NCBI GenBank assembly: GCA_016785225.1
Contig: JAFBJZ010000003.1
Span: 62,001-126,000, forward strand
Direction of reading: 5' to 3'
DNA from: Psettodes erumei
Lineage: Eukaryota; Chordata; Actinopteri; Pleuronectiformes; Psettodidae
Length of the DNA stretch: 64,000 bases
Positions 38,701 through 49,395 of the stretch are shown here, piece after piece. The translations under genes and the position numbers were made by a program. Position 1 is the stretch's first letter; each line of letters starts with the position of its first letter. A model generated the notes under the pieces. That model was not told the DNA's origin and did not search any database. It saw nothing but the letters and a program-made list of their open reading frames with translations.

Positions 38701-39257
38701 CTTAATTTTCAGTTGAACACAATTATTACTTTTGGCTATTTTCTTCCAACAGTTCTTAAATTATAATGATTTATATTTCATTTATACCACAACTGCAGCT
38801 TCATTGTAAATAATGACAACTTTTCTTTTAACCAGGAACTGCCCAAATACTTACGTGGCTACCACAAATGTTCACGAGAGGAGGTTTTCCAACTTGCAGC
38901 TCTCATCTACCGCGTCAAGTTTGAGGACGATAAATCCCACTTTCCTACAATTCCCAAGATGCTTAGGGAGCTGGTTCCACAGGATCTCGTTCGTCAGATG
39001 TCGCCGGATGACTGGAAAAGGGTAAATCTGCAAAACTCCAATGACGCTCATACTTTACATATCTTTTTTCCTTTACCTTGTTGTATCCTGGAGTCAAATA
39101 ATACGAGTAATTTATATTTTATAATCAATATTTCTGTAATTTTTAGTCAACTACTGGATATTTACACTAGAATATTAGTAATTCCAGCTAATGATGTCAG
39201 TTGCTGTATTTGGACCCATTCTGAAATAATTAAGGGTTTAACTGAATTTGATAATTA

Positions 39258-39296
<39 letters not shown>

Positions 39297-40373
39297 GTGA
39301 TTACAGTCTGTGGTCGCCTACTTCAACAAGCAGGCTGGTAAATCAAGAGAAGAAGCCAAACTGATGTTCCTGAAGATCATCTACAAATGGCCTACCTTTG
39401 GCTCCGCCTTCTTCGAGGTCAAGGTAAACACACCTGACAAACATCTGTCATTCCTCATTGGTTGTATCCACCTTCTCCTTTTCTTTCTAAGCACAAACCA
39501 CACAGAGGATTTTTGACCCACATTTATAACTGTATAACCTGTAACTTCTTTACAGGTAAACATGATCAGACATGTTAGATGATCAACGTCACAGCAGCAT
39601 AAATATCTTGTCTTTTGTTTTTAGCAAACCACAGAGCCCAACTATCCAGAGATCCTCCTGATCGCCCTCAACAAGCATGGAGTCAGTCTCATCGACCCAA
39701 AGACGAAGGTTTGTGTTTGAATTGAAAGTGATTCCAGAATTTTAAGGCCGGTCTGGATTTCAGTAACTGAGGGTTTAAATTGAAAAACTAAACTGTTTTA
39801 TGTGCCTTTCTATACTATGACATTTTTCATGGCATTTTAAGCATGACTATACTATGATGTGTTTCAAGCTTAGCATAGTGAGACATGAAAAATGTGGGCG
39901 CATAAGAAGGCAGCAGTGTGTAACCAAAGCATTTACCTCTCTCCTCTTTGTGTGTGAGCAGGACATCCTGACCACCCACCCCTTCACCAAGATCTCCAAC
40001 TGGAGCAGCGGGAACACCTACTTCCACATCACCATCGGCAACCTGGTCAGAGGAAGCAAACTGCTGTGTGAGACCTCATTGGTGAGTGGCAACAACACAC
40101 ACACATAGTTTGTCAGTCTGTTTATAGGGGCCGTTTTTCCACAAAACCATCATTTTTGCTTTTTAAGTACAGAGGATTTTCCATGCAGGACTTTTACGTA
40201 CTGTAGGTTAAAGATCAGAGTACTAAATGTACCACTGTCTGATGCTGTGTGTGTGTGTGTGTTCATCATACCTGCAGGGCTACAAGATGGACGACCTGCT
40301 GACCTCTTACATCAGTCAGATGCTGACCACCATGAACAAGCAGCGCTCTGGGCGGGGGGTCCACAGCAAGTGA
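5452..40373 (+). CDS. myo7a: myosin VIIA (unconventional myosin-7a), complete, 49 coding exons
   Basis: Actin-based motor needed in hair-cell stereocilia, photoreceptors and pigment epithelium; human mutations cause Usher syndrome 1B. Coding exons: 5452-5469, 11825-11938, 12161-12313, 13833-14017, 14331-14452, 14605-14747, 14870-14983, 15240-15308, 15400-15484, 15601-15677, 15787-15906, 16018-16160, 16310-16520, 16622-16757, 17020-17126, 18419-18556, 19361-19519, 19625-19717, 21027-21121, 21231-21315, 21514-21732, 21964-22071, 22184-22393, 22473-22679, 22812-22988, 23250-23339, 23431-23558, 23824-23950, 24148-24267, 24713-24886, 25159-25386, 25799-25966, 26058-26175, 26646-26772, 27087-27256, 36006-36196, 36781-36905, 37137-37294, 37389-37542, 37695-37850, 37959-38064, 38151-38264, 38339-38426, 38526-38632, 38836-39021, 39307-39423, 39625-39708, 39962-40081, 40278-40373. 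Every phase closes, giving 2,179 aa against about 2,175 for the shorter human isoform I recall. The start MVILQQ equals the mammalian start. The longer human insert after exon 35 is absent. At the exon 32/33 junction the fish reads CDRDDLAEL, one residue shorter than the human form. Confidence 0.96.
10179..10283 (+). CDS. myo7a: candidate alternative N-terminal coding exon of myo7a (35 codons)
   Basis: ATG at 10179, with A at -3, opens 35 codons beginning MYRRRDYVELYEKDQAK and ending KQSTLLP, followed by donor CCG|GTACGC. The exon ends in phase 0, exactly as MVILQQ does, so splicing to 11825 (GDYVWLDLKT) stays in frame and gives a 2,208-residue myosin. Codon choice is strongly coding-like and there is no stop. 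It cannot simply be inserted after MVILQQ, because the nearest good acceptor (CCGTCAG, ending 10153) would bring in an in-frame TGA. It is therefore best read as an alternative first exon with its own promoter. I believe alternative myosin VIIA N-termini have been reported in mammalian hair cells, but I cannot confirm that this exon is their homologue. Confidence 0.65.
10614..10693. repeat. (GT)n/(GA)n compound microsatellite
   Basis: About 32 GT units followed by GAGAGAGAGAGAGA, in myo7a intron 2 downstream of the alternative exon. Confidence 0.95.
10795..10890. repeat. dispersed teleost repeat fragment
   Basis: The sequence GTTAGCTTAGCTTAGCACAA followed by AGACTGGAAACAGCTG closely resembles a motif I remember as very common in fish introns (TAGCTTAGCATAAAGACTGG). 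The family name and full extent are unknown to me. Confidence 0.45.
11825..19717 (+). CDS. myo7a: myo7a motor-domain exons (3-19)
   Basis: Seventeen exons encode residues 7-729. Visible motifs: P-loop GESGAGKT at about 157-164 (exon 14331-14452), switch I NDNSSRFGKY at about 205-214 (14605-14747), switch II DIFGFENF at about 436-443 (16018-16160), actin-contact loop KFPRGTDTTML (16310-16757), and the converter/SH1 region [20 protein letters not shown] (19361-19519). The final GKTKIFLK precedes the lever arm. All ATP-site residues expected for an active myosin are present, so this copy looks functional. Several acceptors here (14331, 17020, 18419, 19361) are preceded by GT repeats rather than a plain pyrimidine tract. 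Confidence 0.95.
12314..13832. other. myo7a intron 4
   Basis: No gene seen in this 1.5-kb intron. The ORFs at 12629-12979 and 13029-13220 have no recognisable similarity and lack splice support. Confidence 0.5.
17127..18418. other. myo7a intron 16
   Basis: A 1.3-kb AT-rich intron with no coding sequence seen. It ends in a GT-rich stretch (18380-18412) directly before the acceptor TTTTCAG. Confidence 0.5.
18625..19292. mobile_element. possible degenerate hAT-type MITE in intron 17
   Basis: The right end (19228-19292) carries AATGTACTTGAGTGCAGTAC and ends TTTCCACCAC. The left end carries TGTGGAAGATGTAAAGG and GTTACTCAGAAGTAAAGGTA, which resemble its inverted counterpart (GTGGAAAGTAAC...ACTCAAGTAC). 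This is the terminal pattern of a non-autonomous element I recall as abundant in teleosts. There is no transposase ORF. The copy is degraded, and the GT repeat at 18991-19016 lies inside it. Confidence 0.5.
19718..21026. other. myo7a intron 19
   Basis: A 1.3-kb intron at the motor/lever-arm junction. No supported exon. A short arginine-rich ORF near 20515-20577, bounded by GTGCAG and CAG|GTGAAG, mimics an exon but does not keep frame with its neighbours. Confidence 0.5.
21027..21732 (+). CDS. myo7a: myo7a lever-arm exons with five IQ motifs
   Basis: Exons 21027-21121, 21231-21315 and 21514-21732 encode residues about 730-862. Repeated IQ-like units are readable: VILIQKVVRGFKDR, AVLIQKTWRGYHCRKNY, FSRLQALVRSRKL, ITRFQGRCRGFLVRRAF and VITIQAYTRGMIARRLY. 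These are the calmodulin/light-chain sites of the myosin VIIA lever arm; five is the number known for the family. The last exon ends at a weak donor (GAG|GTGGAA) immediately followed by a long (CA)n run at 21744-21828. Confidence 0.93.
21744..21828. repeat. (CA)n microsatellite next to the exon 22 donor
   Basis: About 42 CA units starting about ten bases after the weak donor GAG|GTGGAA of the IQ-motif exon. Confidence 0.97.
21964..22393 (+). CDS. myo7a: myo7a single alpha-helix exons
   Basis: Exons 21964-22071 and 22184-22393 encode residues about 863-968. A highly charged E/K/R-rich stretch (YRRRLEAEKMRLAEEAKL through EREKREKEEARRKKEM) forms the stable single alpha-helix that lengthens the lever arm. 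It is followed by the conserved segment SDMVDKMFGFLGT. No heptad pattern of hydrophobic residues is seen, which argues for a SAH rather than a coiled coil. Confidence 0.92.
22473..27256 (+). CDS. myo7a: myo7a first MyTH4-FERM tandem exons
   Basis: Exons from 22473-22679 to 27087-27256 encode residues about 969-1579. An acidic linker (LPEDDEEEDLSEYKFAKF) leads into the MyTH4 domain with [36 protein letters not shown] and YCEERLRRTFVNGTR. The FERM part follows (LPVTFMDGTTKTLLTDSA, GVKFGEYRCD, KWPLLFSRFYEA, VAVNWTGVYFVDEQEQ). In mammals this tandem binds SANS, the Usher-1 cargo adaptor. Exon 22473-22679 ends with an unusual donor, CTG|GTTCGT. The next intron (27257-36005) holds the satellite array. 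Confidence 0.93.
27440..35860 (+). repeat. AT-rich satellite array, about 49 tandem units of about 170 bp, in myo7a intron 36
   Basis: The array occupies nearly all of an 8.7-kb intron. The unit recurs every 168-172 bases; one marker, TTTATGAACACTCCATA, recurs at about 27790, 27960, 28130, 28300 and so on to 35750. Other fixed parts are TAGCATGTCACAAAATCATG, AACGCCATAGTATAGTAT, AAAATGGCCAAAAAGTTC and an A-run/T-run switch (AAAAATTTTTTTTTGTAAAA). Units differ at a few diagnostic sites (GTAT/CGGA/CATA after GCCATA; AGGATT/AGCATT; CATCAG/CTTCAG). One unit near 34200 and one near 35490 carry deletions. Minus-strand ORFs of 60-92 codons across it are repeat translations, not genes. Confidence 0.97.
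36006..36196 (+). CDS. myo7a: myo7a SH3-domain exon
   Basis: Encodes residues about 1580-1643: ESTFLSFLKGDLILLDQDTG, then VLNSGWTHGVNERTNQRGDF and VYVLPTM. This is the SH3 domain between the two MyTH4-FERM tandems. It is the first exon after the satellite-filled intron and begins after TTTCCCCCACAG, a strong acceptor. Confidence 0.93.
36781..40373 (+). CDS. myo7a: myo7a second MyTH4-FERM tandem exons and stop
   Basis: Exons 36781-36905 through 40278-40373 encode residues about 1644-2179. The MyTH4 part holds [48 protein letters not shown] and QRLHKALRNGSRKYPPHLVE. The FERM part holds FEVESSTKAKDFCQNI, YQVFFMKKLWTTTVPGKD, ELVPQDLVRQMSPDDWKR and KISNWSSGNTYFHITIGNL, ending VHSK and TGA. In mammals this tandem binds harmonin, MyRIP and related cargo. 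The boundary between exons 37137-37294 and 37389-37542 needs an AT-AC intron to give the family sequence FIAxxKYMGDY. Confidence 0.93.
37295..37388 (+). other. myo7a: U12-type AT-AC intron in myo7a
   Basis: The intron starts ATATCCTTTC, a perfect match to the U12 AT-AC 5' site. It has TTCCTTGAT at 37369-37377, which fits the U12 branch consensus TTCCTTRAY, and ends CCCAC at 37388. The branch A is 12 bases before the end, within the narrow U12 range. Joining 37294 to 37389 gives [15 protein letters not shown], the same length and pattern as human [15 protein letters not shown]. A GT-AG alternative (37309-37399) is also in frame but gives FIDILSTYMGDY, one residue longer and less like the family. 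Confidence 0.85.
39795..39875. repeat. single degenerate antisense copy of the intron-36 satellite
   Basis: TATACTATGACATTTTTCAT followed by GGCATTTTAAGCATG resembles the reverse complement of the satellite core (ATACTATGGCGTTTTTTCAT...GACATGC). It lies in myo7a intron 48, about 4 kb from the array. Confidence 0.5.
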
Positions 40374-40800
40374 ACTTCTTACTGGCAGGAGGCGACTGAG
40401 CTCATCCGGCACTTGCGCCCTATTGGCCAGCACTGCAGCTGGGGGCGGACCTTTGCGCAGCAGCTGTGGTGGATGAGCCGCAGTCCTTCTGCTAGCTCAG
40501 AAGGGTCAAAGGTCACCGTGGCCGAGAGTTGGGCTGCCAGCAGCGACGACCCCGGCGAAGGCCCCAGCCACTCTTACCGCTACGACGAAGACGAGCCGTC
40601 CAGCGAGGATGACTACCTCTGACGCTTCCAGATTGTCTGTCCGCCTGGTTCACGATCCGGCCCTGCGTGTACAGAGATACAGCGTGGAGTCAGTGCTGCT
40701 GTTATGTAAACACTGGGTTGTGCAGTAGTTATGAAGTTCCTCTAATCAAATAGACAAAATGTGACATGCCTGTCAATAAATACATGTAATTAATGAATAA
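40374..40800 (+). other. myo7a: myo7a 3' UTR with poly(A) signal; contains an in-frame post-stop ORF
   Basis: AATAAA lies at 40775-40780, about 400 bases after the stop. The stretch 40374-40622 directly after the TGA stays open in the same frame for 82 codons, is GC-rich at third positions, and ends in an acidic tail (DEDEPSSEDDYL, then TGA). It may be a readthrough or alternative C-terminus, or chance. Confidence 0.7.
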
Positions 40801-41043
40801 CTGTAAGTCTTATTGTCGCTGCTTCTTTTCCATCTTTCCCCAAATGAATGAAATGATTCTTTATGTGACATTAAAAGGGCCAACCCTTTTAATTACCTTT
40901 AATCTGGTGAACGCTGCACAAACCATGCTTAACCTGCAAGAGATAAAATCCACATTAACGAGGGTCATGACATTACACAACTTTAGCATTCAACTCAAAA
41001 GAGTCTTGACAGAAAAAATCAGTTTTCATCCATCCAGTAACTT

Positions 41044-41084
<41 letters not shown>

Positions 41085-44000
41085 TCACAGGAGCTTTAAT
41101 GAAGCTATAGGCATTTAGTCCTATAATTTACAAGTCAAAAAGATGTTGTTTACTTTTTTCTTAGATACAGTATTGGCTGTAATTTTCTTGTTGACAGGTA
41201 CTTTCTGTAGTTTTTTCTAAGTGTGGATAATATTGTCTTTTTTTGTTTGAGATTGGAAAAATATTGAACAATGTTCTTTTCCTGGTGGGGTTAACGGACC
41301 TGAACTCAACTCGACTGTTATGTGTAACTCAGTAGAAATACACCTTTAATTACTATTTATGGTCTATAATGTGTGTAAACAATTCATTTGGGGTTTTGTT
41401 TACTTAGTACTTTATAATTCACAGTATATGTTCACACCTATTTTGTTTGTTGTTCATTGTTACCAGCTGTTTAGTTTTACATTTCACACCTTAACCTGTT
41501 TCTGCTGAGATTATACCGGTGTATCTCCAAAAACTAGGATATCTGTTCTTATGGGGCTTTTATAACATTCCTATAGTTTTACTTTTTTTTCTTTTCTTTT
41601 CTTTTCTTTCTTTTTTCTTTTTACAAACATACATTTTCTTCCAGCACAGTTGTCCTGTTTACATGTCGAAGTGTTAGCAAATCATCCCCAACTGAAAATA
41701 AAACTTACTTCAGGGGCCTTGTGAGACTGGCATTCAAGTGCATTAATACAACTCATAATAATGTGAGAAGAACAGACGTACAAAGTGGTCACATACTGTA
41801 CCTCATACTGTACCCACACCACGGCTGAGCTCAAAACATTTTACCTGCATCTGGTTTGGACCTGCATGAAAATACATACAGTGAAGAACAACTGTGAAAA
41901 TGTATGCATGTATGTATCAAAAAGTACTGTAGTTAATAAAAAACGTTAACAAATCTTCAAAAAACAAAACAAAAAAATCTAAATAATTTTAGATTACTTT
42001 TATACATACAGGCCTCGGTCTGTTGAGAGTTTGTGAAATGTCACACAGGACAGAAAATAACTTTTAGGTAAATAGAAAAAATAAGATCCTCACCTGGCAG
42101 AGTCAGCTGTTTCTCCTAGAAGACAGAAGATGTGCTGTGCACCCACTGTGCACCCACATACATACTCCAGTATGTAGTGGCCTGTTTGGCCCATGAACAA
42201 ATACACTGCTGGTTTTATTGTGCCAATCATTCCATTTGATACCTGTGTGTTGTAAAGATTGTTGTTTTTCTTTCTGGACTTTTGTGTGTGTGTGTTTTTG
42301 TCTTTGTAATGTTTGCTCTCACTTTTATATAAACACACTTAATAAATTTGTTTTTGACTTGGTTTATATAAATTAATGAATAGCTCATGGTGATCCAACA
42401 TGTGTTTGACACGGTCAGTTTGTGTTATTCCATCTACATTAGCGTAATATTTAGGTTTTTATGGTTATTGTGATTGATGAGTGCCTGACTTTTTGGCTTT
42501 TCCTGAATCCTAGTTAAGGCATCTTTTTAAAATGAACTAATTAATTAATTAATTAATTAAATTAATTTAAAAGATGCTACTCATGAACTTAAGAAAAAAA
42601 TGTCTCTCAAATTTCTTAACAATTTAAAAATATTCCATCAGGATGCTGCAGAGGGCGCTAACTGTTAAGAGAAGGGAAACCTGACACTATCTGAGGCTTG
42701 TGTTGGACTGACAGAGATGAATATGGTGTTGGCTTCCACAGGAAGAGGCTCGGGGCCCAATTTCATATCTTAGAGTTGATAATCCAAAAAGTCCTTTAGA
42801 CATTAAAAAAAAAGTGAAGATTGGATGATGGAGTAGCATTACAGACAGTGCTTCCTACAACTAAACCTTCTCTCTAATGTTTTAATACCAGATGACAGTA
42901 ACATTTACAGTCAGAGAAAAGTCACAGTAAAAAAAAAAAAAAACCCCAAAGAAACCAAATCTTGGGAACACTTGTGCAAAATAAAATTTAAAAAAATAAT
43001 CAGGCAGTACAGAACAAAACACAAAATGCTTGACACAATCTAACCAAATGAAAGAAGAAACCATTACACTACAGGCTGGGTTACTTTTCCTCAACACCAA
43101 GCAACAACTTCAGATGTCACACATGTTGGCAGTTCAGTGTAATTTTCTAACTCAGATATTTCATGTTTACATTTTGCCTAGAAATGTCTCTTGCAAAGTA
43201 TTTTTGTGCATCATGACATGATCAGGACTTAAAAGACAAGTGAACAGGACCAAATCCTCCTCCCGGTATCAGGCCATGAATCCTAAATCACCACTGATGG
43301 AGCCTGATCTAAAGAACAGTTTCGACAGGGAAATCTTCTGCAAGTGGAGTCAAAATCATTACTTCACTTATTTCAATATGTGCAATCAATATGTGCCCTG
43401 ACCTCAAGCCCAGCCGTCGAAAAACTAACTTTTATGGTGCATTCTTGCAGGCATCATGACAGCAAAGCAGGTACTGTGAGCTGAAGATAACTAGGTCAGT
43501 AAATGAGAAAGGATCCTCAAACAAAGGCCTCCACTTTTCATGCATCAGGTAATTCTGTCCACCAGTCTGAAGAAAGATGTCTGAGACGGGACAATGAGAC
43601 GCTGTTTAACAGCCTGTGAGTCTGACAATGCGTCTTATTATGTGACATTAAAAACGATTTTATCACTGGTGGATATTTTGGCCGTAACGTAACTGAATGT
43701 TTCTCATAAACAGATTTAAGTACAAAAGCAGAGTCTGAGGCCAAACGTCTGCTTTCAGGATGCCAGAGATGAGACACGAATGAAAGGTATCGTTTCTGGC
43801 ATGTCGTCCACTTCTCTGCTGTTCATTTGCATGTTTGCATGTGCCAAACCATATTTGTTTTGTCCAAATATGACTAAAACATCATCCATGTTAAAATTCA
43901 TCAGTTGAATAGTGGAGAGCTGGATTAGACATTTGAATTCGTCAGGGGAAAGAGGAACGCTGAGTTTAAACAAAATGTCTCAATTTCCCAGAAGTAAAAT

Positions 44001-46132
44001 CAGGGGAAAAAAGGTGGCACTCAGCAACAGATCGAAAACAGCTAAATAACAACCTTGTGTATGATTTCTTTTATTACAATCAATATGCTGACAAAGCAGA
44101 GCATCAGACCCTCTTACCCGACTGCGTTTGGGGAAATACAGAAGTTTCCATCGATATCGCCTGAAAACGCATCAGCACTCGAGTCACTGGTGGAAATCTC
44201 TTCACAGACTCCATCTAAGCCTACACAAGCTGAGCGTTTGCTCCTGAAAACACCGATTTGGGTGGAGAAAGCATGTATAAAACAAAAGTTGGATAAATCC
44301 AACACATGCAAAGCTGGAGGTGCGATGCATCTCCGACGCAGTGCTGCACTGACAGCAGAGACGCTCACTCAGAATGAACCGTCTTACATCATATTCAATA
44401 GAATAAATATGGCTGTGCAGCTATAGTGATTGATAACTGTAGCTAAAATGCTTAACCTACCCGACAGATCAGCTACTACATTCTCAACAGGAGCACAAAT
44501 ACAGTTAAACTAAGTGCTAACCACTTATTCATATTACAATACAATACATTTAGTTGCTCGGTTGCATTTGCAGTCTGCGCTGAAATGATTTAACTTTGTA
44601 CCTTTGCTTCTAGATCATATTTGCAGTTTTTTCTGACTTCTATGAACACATTTACTACAGTCTCATTTAAGTTTGTTTTTAAAATAGCCCAGAAACTTCA
44701 GAATACGTCTTCAGACATGTTTCAGTTCTATCTCAGTCAGACAGACGATAGCCGGGCATTTGAGTCGTCTATTCTAGGTTGACAGCAAGAATCCAACCAA
44801 AGTCTAATATTTATCCAAGTCTCAGAACGACTCAGAGTGGGAGAATAAATGCCAAATGAGAGGCTAACTGGGTAAAATCATGTGCACATGTGATGAGCAG
44901 TCCACTGTGAACCATCCGCTGATTCCTTGCAATAGACACCGTGGATTATGTGCATCCAAACAGAGCTGAGAAATTTCCCACACATTTACTGTAATGGGTG
45001 AAAGTGATTCTTTTCTTTCTTTTTTTTTTTTTTAATGGCACTTAAATCAACCACATCCTGCTTCATCTCCAACACTGTGCTGCAAACTGGTAAAACCCTC
45101 AGAAAATCAAGGCCCCGAACCTCATGGCTTTCACACCTGAAAAGTTGAGACGAGACACTCTGGATTTCAGATTAAAGTCAGATGAAGTTAGGTAGCACAG
45201 ATGGATTACCAGGTCACACATCCAGAAAGTACCGTGTGCGTATATTTGAGGAAAAAGCAGATGCTGTGTTCACAAAAAGAGGACAAGGTCCGGTTTCTCA
45301 AACGCAACTTTTTCAAAACTTTTTTTTTTTTTTTTGGAGCAGCTGATACAACGTTTGGCACAAATCTGCAGCTGAAATGAAACGACCCCTCCAGAACAAC
45401 ACTCCTCTGCTTGCATTTGAGAAACACGGCCTTACTTGATAATACATTCACTTCAGTACCAACAGAAGTAGTAACGAACAACACCTTCTTCAAGCCTCGG
45501 GTTTACATTCATTCCGTCAGCGTACAGTTCATACACCGCATTCAACTCATACACAGGTTAAAATGTAAGACGTGGTTTAAGGTTTGGTCTGATGCACCTG
45601 ATATCTGCACAGCTGGACAACAAGAAGTCTCTTTTGTTCAGAAGATACTCAGACGTGTCTCCTGCTCTGAAGTTACAGCTTTCACTCCTTCAGAGCTTCA
45701 GGCCGCTTTTCCTCTGTCACACATTTGGTTTTTAAACAACTAGAAACATGAGACAGAAAGAATGAAAGCGACTCAAGTGACTCAGCATTAGCAGTATATA
45801 TATATATATATATATATATATTCACTGTTTTCTTTCTTTTCTGAGGTTTCTTCGACGTCTTGCGTTCTGGAGCTCATCTGGTGGTGGCTGAATGAAGACA
45901 GATGAAAACGTTCTGGAGCGTGTCGGCCTCTGGGCCATTGTTTTAACTGTCCTCACTGCCCGAGGCGTTTCACTTGCTTCTGTTGGACGACAGCGTGGAA
46001 ATAGACACCGGTGCTCCTGAATGTCCTCCTCTCTGTCACTGACGGCAGATCAGTGAATGAGGTTGGGTTCGACAGTTCTGACAGAGGAGGTGGAGAAAGA
46101 CGAGAGTTGCTGTCTCTTACTGGCTCTTATTT
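40801..46132. other. intergenic region between convergent myo7a and gdpd4-like genes
   Basis: No gene or RNA recognised in about 5.3 kb. It holds a GT repeat at 41045-41082, a pyrimidine run at 41581-41622, an (AATT)n run at 42538-42566 and a (TA)n run at 45795-45821. ORFs are short and without family resemblance. Confidence 0.6.
45795..45821. repeat. (TA)n microsatellite
   Basis: About 13 TA units in the convergent intergenic region. Confidence 0.9.
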
Positions 46133-46551
46133 TTTATTCCTGCTCTGCTCTTGGTCGCTTTTGTCTGAATTTTCCTCTCTCTTTGTTTTTAAACACACTG
46201 AGAGTCAATCAGCTTCTTCCTGCGAGTGATGAGGTCCAACTTTAACACAATTTTCCATTTTGGTTACTTGACATGATATATTACTGCATTTTTTTCTCAC
46301 CTGGTTTCTAATAAAAAAAGATATTACAAATGTAGCAACATTTAAAACCAAAAGCATGTAGCTTTTGAGTGTTAACGCTGTTAAATAACAACTGAAGAAG
46401 TTTTTTTTTATCCTATTTGATTGTTTCTTCTGTCACAAATGCTTCAGATTTGAAATGCTTTTTCCAGATCTCTCACTACCCGACACTTTTTCTTGTCTTT
46501 CTCCCTCTCTCCTCTCTGACTGACTGTCTGTCTCCCTCTCTTTCCCCCCAG
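46133..46551 (-). other. gdpd4: gdpd4-like 3' UTR with candidate poly(A) signal
   Basis: On the minus strand AATAAA occurs at 46138-46133, about 415 bases past the stop. No nearer canonical hexamer is obvious. The UTR tail points toward the myo7a tail (convergent genes). Confidence 0.45.
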
Positions 46552-47691
46552 TCACTCCTCTGTGATGGTGGGCAGGTGAGGGGTGCTGGGAGAACTGGGC
46601 GTGCTCCGCAGATCGGGCCGGACGCTGACGCTGGAGATGGACCACACGTCACTCAGCTCTGCAGAGGGCAGCAGAGGTCAAACGGTTTAGAGCTCACATG
46701 CCAACTGGAGATGATACAGCCGCCATACTGGGGGAGACAGGGCTCGAGGGAATGAACATGCATGAGGGTGGGGTTGATTGGAAGACAGTGCGTCTCTGAA
46801 TGCACATGAAGACACATGAGCTATGCATGTGTCTTCACTGATCGAGGTCCATAGTTTCACAGAGCGGTTCATGCCGGTTCTCTAAAGGAAACACAGAAGC
46901 TTGCATCGTTCACACAAGGCTCCTGCAGGGCTGGCATGCAGGGAGTCATGGGTTGTACACCAAGGGGAGGGAGACGAGGGCTCCAGCAGGAGGGTCAGAG
47001 TGGAGGGGGCTCCAGCGAACACAGATGATTTCTGAAGAGTCTGACACACACACACACCCACATACACAACACACAAATGGAAATCACTGCATGCAGCGAC
47101 GGCGTTTATAAAATAATGTCTTGTCTCTGCTGGCTGAGCCACAGTCAAACTACATTTAGATGAGTGCTCTGACATTTTGGGAAATATGACTCAGAGGTTT
47201 GTTAATGGGCCAATTACAGCTTAATGGTTTTAAAAAGTTTTTAAAAGTTTCCAACTTCCTAAACTTTTGCATCTCTGAATAAAACTCTAACTCTTTGACG
47301 AATCGGTGGCGAGCTTGCCTGATAACACAGTAGAACCAACAGAACCTAATTAAGACTGATTTTCTCCTCTTACAAAAAGGACAGCAAGGAAATCAAGTCC
47401 ACACACATAATAAAATCTACAGCTGCTGATGGTCACAGATTTTCTTTCTTACTGGCTAATTCCCTCAGCCAGGACGGAGACAAAACATTAGATACTGTTT
47501 TATATTCATTTACAGTGTCACAGTGCAAACACACAAGCCTCAGCAGCAAGTGAAGACGAGGAAAAATATTGTCGTACCCGTCCTGAACTTGCTGTACGGT
47601 CCGTTCTCGTGAGTCTGACGGCTGCCGGACCAGAAGGGCAGGCCTCTCTCTCTCCACCTGTGACACGCACACACACACACGCACACACACG

Positions 47692-47756
<65 letters not shown>

Positions 47757-47829
47757 GGGAGCAGAGAATAACCAGGTGTGTTTAAGTGTTTACAACAGTG
47801 CTTTAATGTGTACACAAGGCACACATGAG

Positions 47830-47876
<47 letters not shown>

Positions 47877-49355
47877 TTGAGGAGGTTCTGCTGAGTGTTG
47901 ACTAAAGTCCAGGTATAAAAGGAGATGAAAGAGATAACGCATTGGTAAAGTAAAACTGCAGGGAAGGGCATCAAAGGAAAATATCCAGCTCTTTCTGGTG
48001 CAGGGCTGAAGATCTGGCTGAAGGAAACACACTCACACTGAGCGCTCGACAATGAACAGTGCTTAAATAAAAGAATTTTCTTTTCTTACATCTCTGACTG
48101 GAAAAAACATTTTAAATCTGAATGATGTAATGGGCAGGATTGTTTTTTTCCACTCTTGCGATAATCAATTAAAAGTGCCAGAAAAATTATAAACTCAAGA
48201 TAAATGATGACCAGTTCTGCACAAATGAGGACGATAAACTAATCAGCCCTCACGTCCCAGCAGGCGTTCTCCTGTTTTCTCTTCGTGGCACCTCTTTATT
48301 CATCTTTTACTCACACACAATTTCCATCCCAACATTGATTTTAAAACAAAACTCATTTGCTGGCCCCAGCGACAGCTCAGATTACATATTAATAATGAAA
48401 ACCTCATCTGCAGCCAGGATGACTCAGCCACCCCAGCACCAGACGTTACAGTCAGAGGGGGAAGGTAATTATGACCGGGCGTGTGCGTGAGCGTCTACGC
48501 ACCAGTGGAATATGAAAATGGCGATGATGAGGAGGGCAGACACCGCATCAGTCAGAATCCACATCAGATTGTATTCCTCTGGAGTCTGGAGACACACACA
48601 CACACACACACACAGAAAGGCTTGATTACATTTGCTGCAGTAAAAGCTCCTCGTGACAGAGAAGTGTGAACATAAAATATAATTTTCAATTTTAAATGTG
48701 CGAGTCTGGATTATTTGCATCCTTGCATCACGATCACAGTAACAGTGTGCCTGTAAATTTACAACACAAATAAACACAGCCAGTTGTGTTCACTTTGAGA
48801 GGTAAGTCCTCACACAAAGAGTTTTACTGGTTCAGAGTAAACATGTTCGCTCTTGCTTGTTCAAACATTGAAATGTTAGTATTTGTAGATAAGTGTGACC
48901 ATCTGTTAAGTACACACACAGACTAACAGCCAACACAAACCTTAGGGTAACAACCTTTATTTATTTACAACTTTTATTTACATGACTTTACTATTGTCTC
49001 ACCTGTTTTTTTAACTTATTCACCTACTTTTTCTTCTTTCACGTCATCAGTTCAGTTCTTTTACGGCCGTGTGAATATACTGCATATGACACATGATGTC
49101 AACTGTTCTGGGATCGGCGGTTAAAACGCGATCGGGTTGAAGAGGAGGACCCACTCACCATGAGGAAGAGCGGCTTGCTCATGCTGGACAGGATGTGGAC
49201 GGAGTTGGTGGTGACGGACTGAGCTCCGGCACACCAGGCCAGAGTGTAGAGCCACGGCTGGCTGATCACATACAGGTTAGTGCTGATGTTCACCGACTGG
49301 TACTTACTGCGGAGGGAGAGAGAGTGGGAGGTGTAATTCATCACAATGACGGTAC

Positions 49356-49395
<40 letters not shown>

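Noticed and set aside
47540..48052. 170-codon minus-strand ORF rich in HTHT and CVCV
   Set aside because: Mostly translation of CA/GT repeats; only the 47578-47657 piece is a real exon, in another frame.
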